DNA of 64,000 nt. Source: Phycisphaerae bacterium. Its GTDB lineage: Bacteria; Planctomycetota; Phycisphaerae; UBA1845; JAFGLZ01. Shown piece by piece: positions 1 to 8,671 of this stretch. Position 1 is the stretch's first letter. Each line of letters begins with the position of its first letter. The translations under genes and the position numbers were made by a program. Location: assembly GCA_016927755.1 (NCBI GenBank), contig JAFGLZ010000108.1:1-64000 (forward strand). Reading direction: 5' to 3'. A model generated the notes under the pieces. The model searched no databases. It was not told the DNA's origin and saw only the letters and a list, made by a program, of their open reading frames with translations.

Positions 1-747
1 ATGTGCGAGGAGGGGGCGCTCGAGGATCCCGCCGTGGACATGGCGCTGGCGCTACATGCCTGGCCGGTACTGGAGCTGGGTGAGATCGGCGTGCGAACCG
101 GACCGGCCCTTGCCGCGACGGACACGCCGAAGATCACGATCCGCGGCGCGGGCGGGCACGGCGCGCATCCCGACCACTGCGTCGACCCCGTTGTCGTGGC
201 CGCCCATGTCGTGACCGCTCTCCAGACGATCTCTTCGAGGTTCACGAACCCGACCGACCCGGTTGTGGTGACGATCTCGATTATCCGCGCGGGCACGACG
301 CACAACATCATCCCATCCGAGGCGTACCTCGAGGGGACGATCCGCACGCTGACACCGGACGTTCGGCAGCGCACGTGCGACCTCGTTCGCCGGATTGCCA
401 CGCAGACGGCCGCCGCCTTCGGCGCCACCGCGGAGGTCGAGATCGAGCCGGGCTACCCGCCGCTCATCAACGACGCGAATGCCGCCGATCTATGCGCGGC
501 GGTGGGCGAGGGCGTCGTCGGGGCCGGAAAGGTCATCCGGATCGAGCCGCCCAGCATGGGCGGCGAGGACTTCGCCTACTTCGCGCAGCGCGTGCCGGCG
601 GCGATGTGGCGGTTGGGTATTCGCCCGCCCGGCGTGGCCAAGTCGCCGGGCCTGCACACGCCGAAATTCGACTTCAACGACGAGGCGATCGAGATCGCCA
701 TTCGGATGTACTGCGGGCTCGTTAAGCGATTCTTGGCGCAAAGCTGA
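1..747 (+). CDS. M20D-type amidohydrolase/peptidase, C-terminal part
   Basis: The gene enters the window from the left, so only the last 248 residues are visible; the Met at base 1 is internal. Family motifs are plain: EEGAL near the beginning, LHAWP, the dimerisation-domain segment GGHGAHP, the metal-site motif GGEDFAYF and the closing LHTPKFDFND. This is the pattern of M20 family subfamily D (hippurate hydrolase, N-acyl-amino-acid or IAA-amino-acid amidohydrolases), cytoplasmic two-metal enzymes that cleave an acyl group from an amino acid. The full family length is near 390 residues, so about 140 residues with the first metal ligands lie outside. The exact substrate cannot be told. The next gene starts 238 bases later, so co-transcription is uncertain. 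Confidence 0.88.
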   Translation: MCEEGALEDPAVDMALALHAWPVLELGEIGVRTGPALAATDTPKITIRGAGGHGAHPDHCVDPVVVAAHVVTALQTISSRFTNPTDPVVVTISIIRAGTTHNIIPSEAYLEGTIRTLTPDVRQRTCDLVRRIATQTAAAFGATAEVEIEPGYPPLINDANAADLCAAVGEGVVGAGKVIRIEPPSMGGEDFAYFAQRVPAAMWRLGIRPPGVAKSPGLHTPKFDFNDEAIEIAIRMYCGLVKRFLAQS

Positions 748-985
748 TCCATCGCGGGACTAAGTGCGTGTTCGCGTTTCTGTCCGGCTTCCCCCAATGG
801 GTACGCTATCCTCGCGCGCGCGGCGGGGCTCGTCCCGACACGGGTTTTGAGTCGGCGCGACGCCGGTTGACAGCGGTGTCGGGAGGATTAGACTCACGGG
901 TTCCTTGGGCTGGTAGGGCGATAGGGGGTGCTTCCCACGCCCGAGCCGGGTCGCCCGATGGATTGTCGAGAACGTGGGAGCATCA

Positions 986-2578
986 ATGACAGCACTCGAG
1001 CGATTGTTGGACGAGAAGCCCCTTTCTCCGCCGCTGGAATCCGCCGAAGCGAGCTCGCTGGCCAATGAGCTTGGCGCCCTGGTCAGGGGCAACGTGTACG
1101 GGATGTCGCTGGTGGGGGTCGACGGCTGGGCGATCGCACTGGCGCGCTGCGACGGACGCAAGCGTTTGGTGCTGGTCCGCGGCGGGGAATCGTCCGCGCG
1201 CCCGCCGATCGAGACGATCGCGACCGTCGCCGGGACGATCGACGGCAGGGAGGTCTCGGCGGCGATCTGCGAGATGTCGGCGGAGGCCGCCGGGCTGATG
1301 CGACGATGGCTGGACTTCGCCAGTCCGCGGGTTCTGGGCACGCGACGATCCTTCGGCGCGGGCGACCGACTCGGCCTGGCAGGGGCGGGGCACATCCGTG
1401 CGTGCCGGCAACACGGCAAGGGCATCGCGCCGGTGCTCGCACAACAGAGCGCCCGTGAGCTGACCCGAACGCAACGAGGCCCCCAGGAGGTCATTGACGC
1501 CGCGACGTGGGCGGCGATCCAGGAGGGCTATCGTGAGCCCTGGGGCGCCGACGCGGATCATCTCAAGACGCCCGCGGACGTCGACGCCGCGGCGGCCGCC
1601 GGCTTCACCATGTTCACGATCGACCCCGGCGATCACGTGGACGACCATGTCGACACCGATGACAACGCCACGCTCATGGACAAGTACGACGCCCTGCCCT
1701 GGGAGATACTCAGGATCACGGGCGACAGCCTCTGGCACCAATACGTCGGCATCACGTACGAGCTGGGCGACGGGGTCAACCTCGTCAGCGAGACGCCGGA
1801 AGACCTGATGAAGGCGGCGTGCAAGTATGGCCGGGCCATTGCCCACTCGGTCACGATGGCGGCCCACATCGCCGAGGTCATGGGCGGCCGTCCTTTCGAG
1901 ATCGAGATCTCGGTCGACGAGACGGCCTCGCCGACCAGCGTGTTCGAGCACTTCTTCGTGGCCAATGAGCTCAAGCGCCTCGGCGTGCCCAACATCGTCA
2001 GTATGGCGCCGCGGTTCATCGGCGAGTTCGAGAAGGGCATCGACTACAAGGGCGATCTGAAGGCGTTCGAGGACACGATCCGCCGGCACGTCGTCGTGGC
2101 CAGGCACTGCGGACCGTACAAGCTGAGCATCCATTCCGGCAGCGACAAGTTCAGCATCTATCCGATCGTGGCGCGACACGCCGGCGATCTGGTCCACCTC
2201 AAGACGGCCGGTACGAGCTACCTGGAGGCCTTGCGGGTGATCGGGCAGGTCGATCCCGATTTGTTCCGGGAGATCTACGCGTTCTCATACGATCGGTACG
2301 ATGAGGATCGCGCGAGCTATCACGTTTCGGCGGATCTGTCGCGGCTTCCGAAGCCGCAAGACCTGCCGATCGTGCACGTGTCCGATCTGCTGAACCAGAA
2401 CGACTCGCGGCAGGTGTTCCACGTGGCCTTCGGCTCGGTGCTGACGGCCAAGGGCGACGTTGGCGGGTGGCGGTTCCGCGATCGGGTTTTGGCGGCGCTG
2501 GACGCCAGTGAAGAGGTACACTACCACGCGCTCGTGACACACATCGGACGGCACGTAGCGCCGTTCGCGGTTGAGTAA
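986..2578 (+). CDS. uxaE: Tagaturonate epimerase (UxaE family)
   Basis: A 530-residue protein matching the tagaturonate epimerase family, which interconverts D-tagaturonate and D-fructuronate and so lets galacturonate enter the glucuronate branch. Recognisable segments are LGTRRSFGAGDRLG (about residue 118), WGADADHLK (about 186), the acidic TIDPGDHVDDHVDTDD (about 211) and HSGSDKFSIYP (about 388). I chose ATG 986 because GGAG lies 5 bases upstream; an in-frame GTG at 974 would add four residues. The stop is 57 bases before a mannonate oxidoreductase, the enzyme that uses its product, which supports the call. Family assignment is from recalled motifs, not a search. Confidence 0.87.
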   Translation: MTALERLLDEKPLSPPLESAEASSLANELGALVRGNVYGMSLVGVDGWAIALARCDGRKRLVLVRGGESSARPPIETIATVAGTIDGREVSAAICEMSAEAAGLMRRWLDFASPRVLGTRRSFGAGDRLGLAGAGHIRACRQHGKGIAPVLAQQSARELTRTQRGPQEVIDAATWAAIQEGYREPWGADADHLKTPADVDAAAAAGFTMFTIDPGDHVDDHVDTDDNATLMDKYDALPWEILRITGDSLWHQYVGITYELGDGVNLVSETPEDLMKAACKYGRAIAHSVTMAAHIAEVMGGRPFEIEISVDETASPTSVFEHFFVANELKRLGVPNIVSMAPRFIGEFEKGIDYKGDLKAFEDTIRRHVVVARHCGPYKLSIHSGSDKFSIYPIVARHAGDLVHLKTAGTSYLEALRVIGQVDPDLFREIYAFSYDRYDEDRASYHVSADLSRLPKPQDLPIVHVSDLLNQNDSRQVFHVAFGSVLTAKGDVGGWRFRDRVLAALDASEEVHYHALVTHIGRHVAPFAVE

Positions 2579-2635
2579 GACTTGGCGGCGGGGCTCCAGA
2601 CCGGTCCCGCGAAAGGACCATCGACAGGAGACGTC

Positions 2636-3463
2636 ATGGCTGACATCAAGGGACAGTTCGACATCACGGGACAGATCATCGCCGTTACGGGCGGAGCGGG
2701 AGTCTTATGCAGTGCGATGGCCAAGATGCTGGCGGCGCACGGCGCGAAGGTGGCGGTCTTGGACCTCTTCGAGGACAAGGCCCAAGAGGTCGCAGGCGCG
2801 ATCAAGGCGGACGGCGGCGAGGCCATTGCCGTCAAGTGCAACGTTCTCGACAAGGGCAGCGTCGAGGAGGCTTGCAGGGCGGTGATCGACGCCTACGGCA
2901 CGGTCGACACGCTGATCAACGGCGCCGGCGGCAACAAGAAGGAGGCGACGACCAGTCCGGACCTGAGCTTCTTCGATCTGCCCGCCGACGCGGTTCAGTG
3001 GGTGTTCAACCTGAACATCATCGGGACGATCCTTCCGAGCCAGGTCTTCGGCAAGGTGATGGCCGAGAAGAAGAAGGGCAATATCCTGAACATGTCGAGC
3101 ATGTCGGCGTTCAAGCCGCTGACGAAGGTGTTGGCGTACTCGGCGGCCAAGGCCGGCGTCAGCAGCTTCACGATGTGGCTGGCCGTCCACATCTCGCAGA
3201 ACTACTCGAAAGAGATCCGCGTCAACGCCCTGGCGCCGGGCTTCTTCCTCACCGAGCAGAACCGCTTCCTACTCACCGACGAGAAGACGGGCAAGCCGAC
3301 GCAGCGCGGCCAGCAGATCATCGACCACACGCCGATGGGCAAGTACGGCCAACCGGAGGATCTGCTCGGCACGACGCTCTGGCTGCTGAGCCCGGCGTCA
3401 TCGTTCGTCCACGGCGCGGTCATTCCGATCGACGGCGGGTTCTCGGCGTACAGCGGGGTGTAG
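2636..3463 (+). CDS. uxuB: SDR-family D-mannonate oxidoreductase (fructuronate reductase)
   Basis: A 275-residue short-chain dehydrogenase. It has the nucleotide-binding segment VTGGAGVLC, an NGAGGN motif, and the catalytic Ser (NMSSMS) with YSAAK. It resembles the SDR-type UxuB/YjmF enzymes that reduce D-fructuronate to D-mannonate with NAD(P)H, and the neighbouring tagaturonate epimerase would supply fructuronate. A Cys stands where the last Gly of the usual TGGxGVLG is expected, a small oddity. ATG 2636 has CAGGAG 5 bases upstream; the frame stays open to 2582 without a better start. A strong intrinsic terminator follows, so uxaE-uxuB is probably a two-gene unit. Other SDR substrates are possible on sequence alone. 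Confidence 0.83.
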   Translation: MADIKGQFDITGQIIAVTGGAGVLCSAMAKMLAAHGAKVAVLDLFEDKAQEVAGAIKADGGEAIAVKCNVLDKGSVEEACRAVIDAYGTVDTLINGAGGNKKEATTSPDLSFFDLPADAVQWVFNLNIIGTILPSQVFGKVMAEKKKGNILNMSSMSAFKPLTKVLAYSAAKAGVSSFTMWLAVHISQNYSKEIRVNALAPGFFLTEQNRFLLTDEKTGKPTQRGQQIIDHTPMGKYGQPEDLLGTTLWLLSPASSFVHGAVIPIDGGFSAYSGV

Positions 3464-3524
3464 GAAGGTCCGAAGAGAAGCCTGGACTCACGGGATCGTG
3501 TGCGCAGACTAGACTCGGTATGAC

Positions 3525-3550
3525 GGGGCCGCGTGCGGCCCCCTTTCTTT
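3525..3550 (+). terminator. Rho-independent terminator after uxuB
   Basis: A 7-bp all G/C stem, GGGGCCG paired with CGGCCCC around a CGTG loop, is followed by CTTTCTTT. It lies 61 bases after the uxuB stop and before the GH42-like gene, so it should end the uxaE-uxuB transcript. Confidence 0.8.
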
Positions 3551-3607
3551 AGTGCAAGCGACCCGTCGGACTGCCGAATGACCTGAGACGGGAATGGGGT
3601 GGCAGGA

Positions 3608-6262
3608 ATGACCGGAAGATCACTTGCCCTTGTGGCACTCGCACTCGTGGTCCGACCGACCCCGGTCTGCGCCTTGACCGCCGAGGTCAAGCCGCTACAT
3701 GGCTCACCGACGATCTTCGTCGACGGGAAGCCGCAGACGCCGCTGATGTTCTTCGGCTGGGCCACTGATGCCGGGCCTACCCGGATCGCGCTAGCGCCGG
3801 CGTGGCGTCAGTACCACGTGACCTTCACCGCGCCCGAGGACAACAAGGGCAACTGCGGCGTGCACATCCGGGTGGGGTCGGCCGCCGGCACGATTTGGGT
3901 CGACGATGCACAGTTCCACGAAGGTCCCTTCCGGTCCTGGTGCGCGGACAACCGGCTCCTGTGCGGCGATTGGGAATCGGACCGCCCCACCGCCGATGCG
4001 GCGTGGACGCTGTTCGTCAAGGAGGAGGTCGGAGCCAAGGCGGGCTGGGAGTTCGACACGGAGTCAACCCATGCCGGCAAGCAGAGCTGCAGGATCACCA
4101 TCAGCAAGCCGGGCAGCGCCGCAATGCACGTTCACCTCTATCAGACCGGACTGACCGTCAAGAAGGGCAAACGCTACACGTTCTCCGTTTGGTTGAAGGC
4201 CGACAAGGATCGAGAGGCGGAGATCCAGGCCCTGCATCACGGTCCGCCGTGGCGGATCTACTCCGGTTCGGAGGACTCCCCGACGTTCGAGGAGTTCCGT
4301 CTGGCCGCCGGGGCGGGCGTCCACATGCACTCGTTCGGCATCCCGATGCCGTGGCCGCGGCCCGGCGAAGCACCTGACTTCAGCGGGGTTGACAGGGCCA
4401 TCGAGCAGGTTCTTCGGGCCGATCCGAAAGCTCTGCTGCTGCCGCGGTTCGGCTGTGACCCGCCGGGCTGGTGGTATGAGTTGCACCCGGACGAGGCATT
4501 GCAGTTCGATGACGGCACGCGCCGCCCGGTCTGCGTGGCCTCGATGGTCTGGCGGAAGGAGCTTCCCGGACACCTTCGCCGTCTCGTGGAACACTGCGAG
4601 GCCAAGTACGGCGACCATATGCTGGGCTATCACCCCTGCGCCCAGCACACGGGCGAGTGGTTCTATCCGAAGACGTGGGAGGCGCGACACTGCGGCTTCT
4701 CGCCGGCCATGCGTCGCGGGTTCGCCGCGTGGCTGAAGGAGAAATACGGGACGGTCGAAGTCCTGCGGTCGGCCTGGTCGCGGACGGACGCCTCGTTTGA
4801 CCGAATCGACGTCCCGACCGTCCGCCAACGGGCCGAGGCCTCTCACGGATTGTTCCGTGATCCGGCACGCGAGCGGTGGGTCGTCGACTTCTTCGAGTAC
4901 CTGCAGGTCGCGATGGTCGAGCCGTTGGAGCTCATCGCGCCGGTGATCAAGGCGGCCACGCAGCGGCGCAAGCTCGTGGTCTTCTTCTACGGCTATCTTT
5001 TCGAGATCAGCGGGCTTCCGCTCGGCCCGCAGACGAGCGGCCACCTGAAGCTTGCCCGACTGCTCGGACACCCGGACGTCGATATCGTCTGCTCGCCGAT
5101 CTCCTATCTTGACCGCGGGCTGGGCGGCATCGGCGCGTTCATGGTCCCGGTCGACTCGGTCCGCGCCGCCGGCAAACTTTGGCTCAACGAGGACGACACG
5201 CGGACGTACCTGACGCCCAAGAACGCCGGCTATGGCCGGGTCGAGACGCCCCAACAGACGGCTTGGGTCCATCAGCGTGACTTCGGACGGCTCCTGCCGC
5301 GTCGCCTGGCGTGCTGGTACATGGACCTCGGCGGGACCGGCTGGCTGGGCGGCCAGGACATCTGGGACAATGTCGCAGCCCTTCGAGCCATCTATGATCG
5401 GCATCTCACCGAGCCGGCCACATGGTCGCCGGAGGTCGCCGTCATCGTTGACGAGGAGAGCCCTGCCTACCTGGCCTGCAACCGCACGATCATGTCGCCG
5501 CTGCTCAGCGGCATCCGGCAACAGCTCTACCGCATGGGAGCGCCCTTCGGCATCTACCTGCTCGGCGACTTCGTGAACGGGCGTGTTCCTCCGGCGAAGG
5601 TCATCCTCTTCCTGGGCTGCTTCCACATGACGCCGAATGTCCGCGAGGCCATCGCCAGGCAGCTACCGGGCAGGACGGCCGTTTGGTTCTACGGTAGCGG
5701 CTATCTGAGTGATCGAGCTTCGACGGATCAGATGAGCGACCTGATCGGCATGCGTCTGCGTGAGGTCACCGATCCGACCGTCGCCATGGCGAAGGTGACC
5801 GAGGCGACGAAGCCACTTACGCAAGGGCTCTCCGGCGTCTCCTTCGGGTCGAACCAGAAGCTGCGGCCGATCTGGGCCGTGGAGCCGGCGCCCGAGCTTG
5901 AAACCATCGCTCGATTTGGCGATCAGTCGATCGCCGTGGCGGCCGTGAAGAAGGACGGGGACAGGTCGGTCTACATCGGGACGGTCACCGCGCCGGCGGG
6001 TCTGCTGAGGAATACCCTCAGGACCGGCGGCGTCCACGTCTGGATCGATACGGACGACGTGCTACTGACCGACGGGAGCTTCTTGTGCATTGAGGCGTCG
6101 GCGGCCGGCAAGAAGGTCGTGCATTTGCCGTCGACGAGACGGATCCTCGATCTGCCTTCCCGCAAGGAGGTCGCTCAACGCGCGGAGCGCATCGAGGTCA
6201 CGCTTGCGCGCGGCGAAACTCGACTTTATTGGCTGGAAGACGCGAGATCAAGCAACGAGTAA
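3608..6262 (+). CDS. Exported GH42-like glycoside hydrolase with inserted CBM4/9-like module
   Basis: An 884-residue secreted protein with a signal peptide (cleavage probably after PTPVCA). Residues about 30-50 (FVDGKPQTPLMFFGW) look like the first strand of a GH42-like barrel. A carbohydrate-binding module follows, and the barrel resumes near VHMHSFGIPMPWP. Likely acidic catalytic residues are in HTGEWFYP and LNEDDTRTYL, both typical of GH42-related enzymes. The part around YLLGDFVNGRVPP resembles the GH42 trimerisation domain. The inserted module has its two halves in reversed order (see findings). The start is ATG 3608; GTG 3599 would add three residues. It sits behind a terminator, so it has its own promoter. 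Substrate is probably a galactoside, but this is inference. Confidence 0.75.
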   Translation: MTGRSLALVALALVVRPTPVCALTAEVKPLHGSPTIFVDGKPQTPLMFFGWATDAGPTRIALAPAWRQYHVTFTAPEDNKGNCGVHIRVGSAAGTIWVDDAQFHEGPFRSWCADNRLLCGDWESDRPTADAAWTLFVKEEVGAKAGWEFDTESTHAGKQSCRITISKPGSAAMHVHLYQTGLTVKKGKRYTFSVWLKADKDREAEIQALHHGPPWRIYSGSEDSPTFEEFRLAAGAGVHMHSFGIPMPWPRPGEAPDFSGVDRAIEQVLRADPKALLLPRFGCDPPGWWYELHPDEALQFDDGTRRPVCVASMVWRKELPGHLRRLVEHCEAKYGDHMLGYHPCAQHTGEWFYPKTWEARHCGFSPAMRRGFAAWLKEKYGTVEVLRSAWSRTDASFDRIDVPTVRQRAEASHGLFRDPARERWVVDFFEYLQVAMVEPLELIAPVIKAATQRRKLVVFFYGYLFEISGLPLGPQTSGHLKLARLLGHPDVDIVCSPISYLDRGLGGIGAFMVPVDSVRAAGKLWLNEDDTRTYLTPKNAGYGRVETPQQTAWVHQRDFGRLLPRRLACWYMDLGGTGWLGGQDIWDNVAALRAIYDRHLTEPATWSPEVAVIVDEESPAYLACNRTIMSPLLSGIRQQLYRMGAPFGIYLLGDFVNGRVPPAKVILFLGCFHMTPNVREAIARQLPGRTAVWFYGSGYLSDRASTDQMSDLIGMRLREVTDPTVAMAKVTEATKPLTQGLSGVSFGSNQKLRPIWAVEPAPELETIARFGDQSIAVAAVKKDGDRSVYIGTVTAPAGLLRNTLRTGGVHVWIDTDDVLLTDGSFLCIEASAAGKKVVHLPSTRRILDLPSRKEVAQRAERIEVTLARGETRLYWLEDARSSNE

Positions 6263-6349
6263 GGAGGTTGATGAGGGAAGCGAAGGACCAACGGGCCGCG
6301 CGCCATCGGCGTCGCCCCTCCACCGACTCGTTTCCTCTCACTTCTTCTT

Positions 6350-7348
6350 TCACCACGCCTGCAGGTCACCGACGATCTCCTCAACCAGGTCCTTGACGGT
6401 GATGATCCCCAGGAACTTGTCCTGCGGACCGACCAGAATCGCCATGGGGACCCCGTGTCGCTGCATCGTCGTCAGGGCGGCCGTGATGCTTTGGTCGGGC
6501 TCGAGCAGCAGCGGAGGCGACACGAAGTCCGTAATCGATCGTTCTCGTCCGTCCTCGGCCGAGGCATCCGCCAGGACGTCGAACACACGGAGCACGCCGA
6601 CGACCTTGTCGGACGGGTCCGTCACGGGCATTCGCGAGTAGCTGTGGGATCGCGTCAGCTCAACGACATCGGCTCGGGTCGCGTCGACCGAGACCGCATG
6701 AACCTTGTCCCGGGGGATCATCGCCGACCGCACTTGAACACTGGACAGGCTCATGACGCGATCGACCATCGCGGACTGCTCTTCGGACAGGACGCCGGCG
6801 CCGACGCCCTCGCGGAGCATGGCGGTGATCCGCTGACGCGGTTCCAGGGCGATGAGGGATCGCGCCCGACCGAAACCGACGAGCCGCGCGGCAAATCGGG
6901 CAAGCCCCTTGAGCAGGGCAATCACGCCCGTCGCGCGAAAGAGCAGATCGCTGATCCGCAAAGGCCAAACAAGGCGGCGCATCAGGTGGTCGGCCTCGCG
7001 GCGAAACAGGTTTTTCGGCGTGACCTCCGCGAAGACGAAGATGATCGGCGTCAGCAGCAGCGTCGTGACCACCTCCGCCTTCTGCTCCGACATGGCACCC
7101 AACGAGAGGATCGAGACCACGCAGGCCGTCGCCAGGTAGTTGGCCAGGTTCGTACCGACCAGCGTGGTGGCGATGATGCCCTCGCGGTCCCGCAGCATCC
7201 GTCCCAGGAGGATTGAGCTTCGGCGCCCCGAGCGGCGTCCCAGCTCGAGGCGGACCGTGTTCAGACAGTACAAGCCGGTCTCGCAGCCCGAGTAGAACGC
7301 GCTGAGTGCCAGAGCGACAACGGTCGTGGCCACCAGGATCCACAGCAT
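6350..7348 (-). CDS. CNNM/CBS-domain membrane protein, CorC/HlyC type (second copy)
   Basis: A 332-residue inner-membrane protein with an N-terminal DUF21/CNNM transmembrane domain (SGCETGLYCLN, FAEVTPKNLF) and a CBS pair (MIPRDKVHAV, YSRMPVTDPS, GIITVKDLVEEIVGD). Such proteins are linked to magnesium/cobalt efflux or membrane ion balance. It lacks the C-terminal CorC_HlyC domain that its upstream partner keeps, ending straight after the second CBS motif. ATG 7348 is one base after the partner's TGA and has GAGGA 5 bases upstream, so the two are translationally coupled; the longer in-frame start at 7375 lies inside the partner and is less likely. The gene is convergent with the GH42-like gene. 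Confidence 0.88.
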   Translation of the reverse strand: MLWILVATTVVALALSAFYSGCETGLYCLNTVRLELGRRSGRRSSILLGRMLRDREGIIATTLVGTNLANYLATACVVSILSLGAMSEQKAEVVTTLLLTPIIFVFAEVTPKNLFRREADHLMRRLVWPLRISDLLFRATGVIALLKGLARFAARLVGFGRARSLIALEPRQRITAMLREGVGAGVLSEEQSAMVDRVMSLSSVQVRSAMIPRDKVHAVSVDATRADVVELTRSHSYSRMPVTDPSDKVVGVLRVFDVLADASAEDGRERSITDFVSPPLLLEPDQSITAALTTMQRHGVPMAILVGPQDKFLGIITVKDLVEEIVGDLQAW

Positions 7349-7349
7349 G

Positions 7350-8630
7350 TCAGTCCTCGTCCTCCTTCTGCGCACCGTTCTCGAGCCGGATCCGGACGCG
7401 ATCGATTCGCCGTCCGATCATGGACTCGACGGTCATCACCAGGTTCGCCAGATCGACCCGCTCACCGACGTGAGGGATCTTCCCGAGCCGGGCGACGAAC
7501 AGCCCCGCGATCGTGTCGACGCGGTCGTCCAACACCGCAGGGCCGAGTGCCTGGGCCAGCGCCCGAACGCTCAGTCGCCCGGCGACGGTGAACTGCCCGT
7601 CTTCGAGCGGCTCCACGTCCGGTCGCTCCGGGGGGTGGTCCTCGTCGCGGATGTCGCCGACGATGTGCTCCAGAACGTCTTCGAGCGTTACCAGTCCGCT
7701 CATTCCGCCGTACTCGTCCACGACGATGGCCAGTTGCGTCCTGGTCTGGCGGAAATGGCCCAGGAGCTGCTCCAGGCGCATCTGCTCAGGCACGAATCTC
7801 ACCGGTCGGACGCAGTGCGAGAGAGGCTGGTTCATGTCGGACAGCGCGTCGTGTGCGTAGACCAATCCCACGATACGATCGATGTCACCCTCATACACGG
7901 GGATCTTCATGAGTCGTGTTTTGCGAAACATCGCCCGGAGTTGGTTCGTGCCGCTCGCAAGGTCGAAGGCGACCACATCGACGCGGGGCACCATCACTTC
8001 GTGGACGCGGGCCTCGGTGAGATCCACGACCTGCTGCAGCCAAGAGCTCTGGCCGGGATCGATGCCCGCGTCTTGATGGCTCATGGACAGGAGCGTTCTG
8101 AGCTCGTCGGCGGTCACGTGGGGGGCCGTGGGGGCCGGTCGCCCGATCAGACGCATCAACGGCTCCACGAACAACGTCTCCAGGACCAGGCGAAGCGGGG
8201 AGACCGCGGACTGGAAGGCGTGGACAGCCGGCGCCACGAGCGGAGCGATCGTACCGGCACCGGCCGAGGCAATGACCTTGGGGATGACCTCGCCAAAGAC
8301 CACGACCGTTAGCAGGCTGGTGATACCCCCGATCGAGGCGGCCAACGCGCCGTACCGGTGGCCTACGTCCCGAATGAGGTTGTAGCTAACGGCGAAGATC
8401 AGGACGTTGACGGTGTTGTTGCCGATCAGGAGCGTGGCCAGCAGGCGCCGGGGCTCAGCCATGAGATCGGCTGCGAGCCGCTGAAATCTCCCGCGACCTT
8501 GGCGCATCGTGTGCAACTGGTGCCGCGACAGACTGAAGAGCGCGGTCTCGCTTCCGCTGAGGAACCCCGAGCAGGCCAAGAGGATCAGCAACGTCATCCA
8601 TTGCCAGGCATGTGCGGTCAGCACTTCCAT
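7350..8630 (-). CDS. CNNM/CBS-domain membrane protein, CorC/HlyC type (first copy)
   Basis: A 426-residue membrane protein of the same family as its downstream neighbour. It starts with a DUF21/CNNM transmembrane domain (SGSETALFSLSRHQL, FGEVIPKVIA), goes on with a CBS pair (MVPRVDVVAF, IPVYEGDIDRIVG, DEYGGMSGLVTLEDVLEHIVGDI), and ends with a CorC_HlyC transporter-associated domain from about residue 340. The EYGG and LEDxLExIVGDI motifs are diagnostic of the family. Predicted role: divalent-cation (Mg2+) export or membrane-integrity function. The two unequal tandem copies are a common arrangement and may form a heterodimer. Confidence 0.9.
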   Translation of the reverse strand: MEVLTAHAWQWMTLLILLACSGFLSGSETALFSLSRHQLHTMRQGRGRFQRLAADLMAEPRRLLATLLIGNNTVNVLIFAVSYNLIRDVGHRYGALAASIGGITSLLTVVVFGEVIPKVIASAGAGTIAPLVAPAVHAFQSAVSPLRLVLETLFVEPLMRLIGRPAPTAPHVTADELRTLLSMSHQDAGIDPGQSSWLQQVVDLTEARVHEVMVPRVDVVAFDLASGTNQLRAMFRKTRLMKIPVYEGDIDRIVGLVYAHDALSDMNQPLSHCVRPVRFVPEQMRLEQLLGHFRQTRTQLAIVVDEYGGMSGLVTLEDVLEHIVGDIRDEDHPPERPDVEPLEDGQFTVAGRLSVRALAQALGPAVLDDRVDTIAGLFVARLGKIPHVGERVDLANLVMTVESMIGRRIDRVRIRLENGAQKEDED

Positions 8631-8671
8631 GTTGAGGGACCGGCGGTCTCGCTACGACCCCACATGGGTCG

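Noticed and set aside
4064-5626. A 520-codon minus-strand open frame opposite the GH42-like gene
   Set aside because: It is an antisense shadow of a well-supported gene in high-GC DNA; its translation is Arg/Asp/Ala-rich with no family motif. The same holds for long frames at 983-2197 (-), 24458-25903 (+), 43518-45281 (+), 46712-47944 (+) and 59148-61013 (-).
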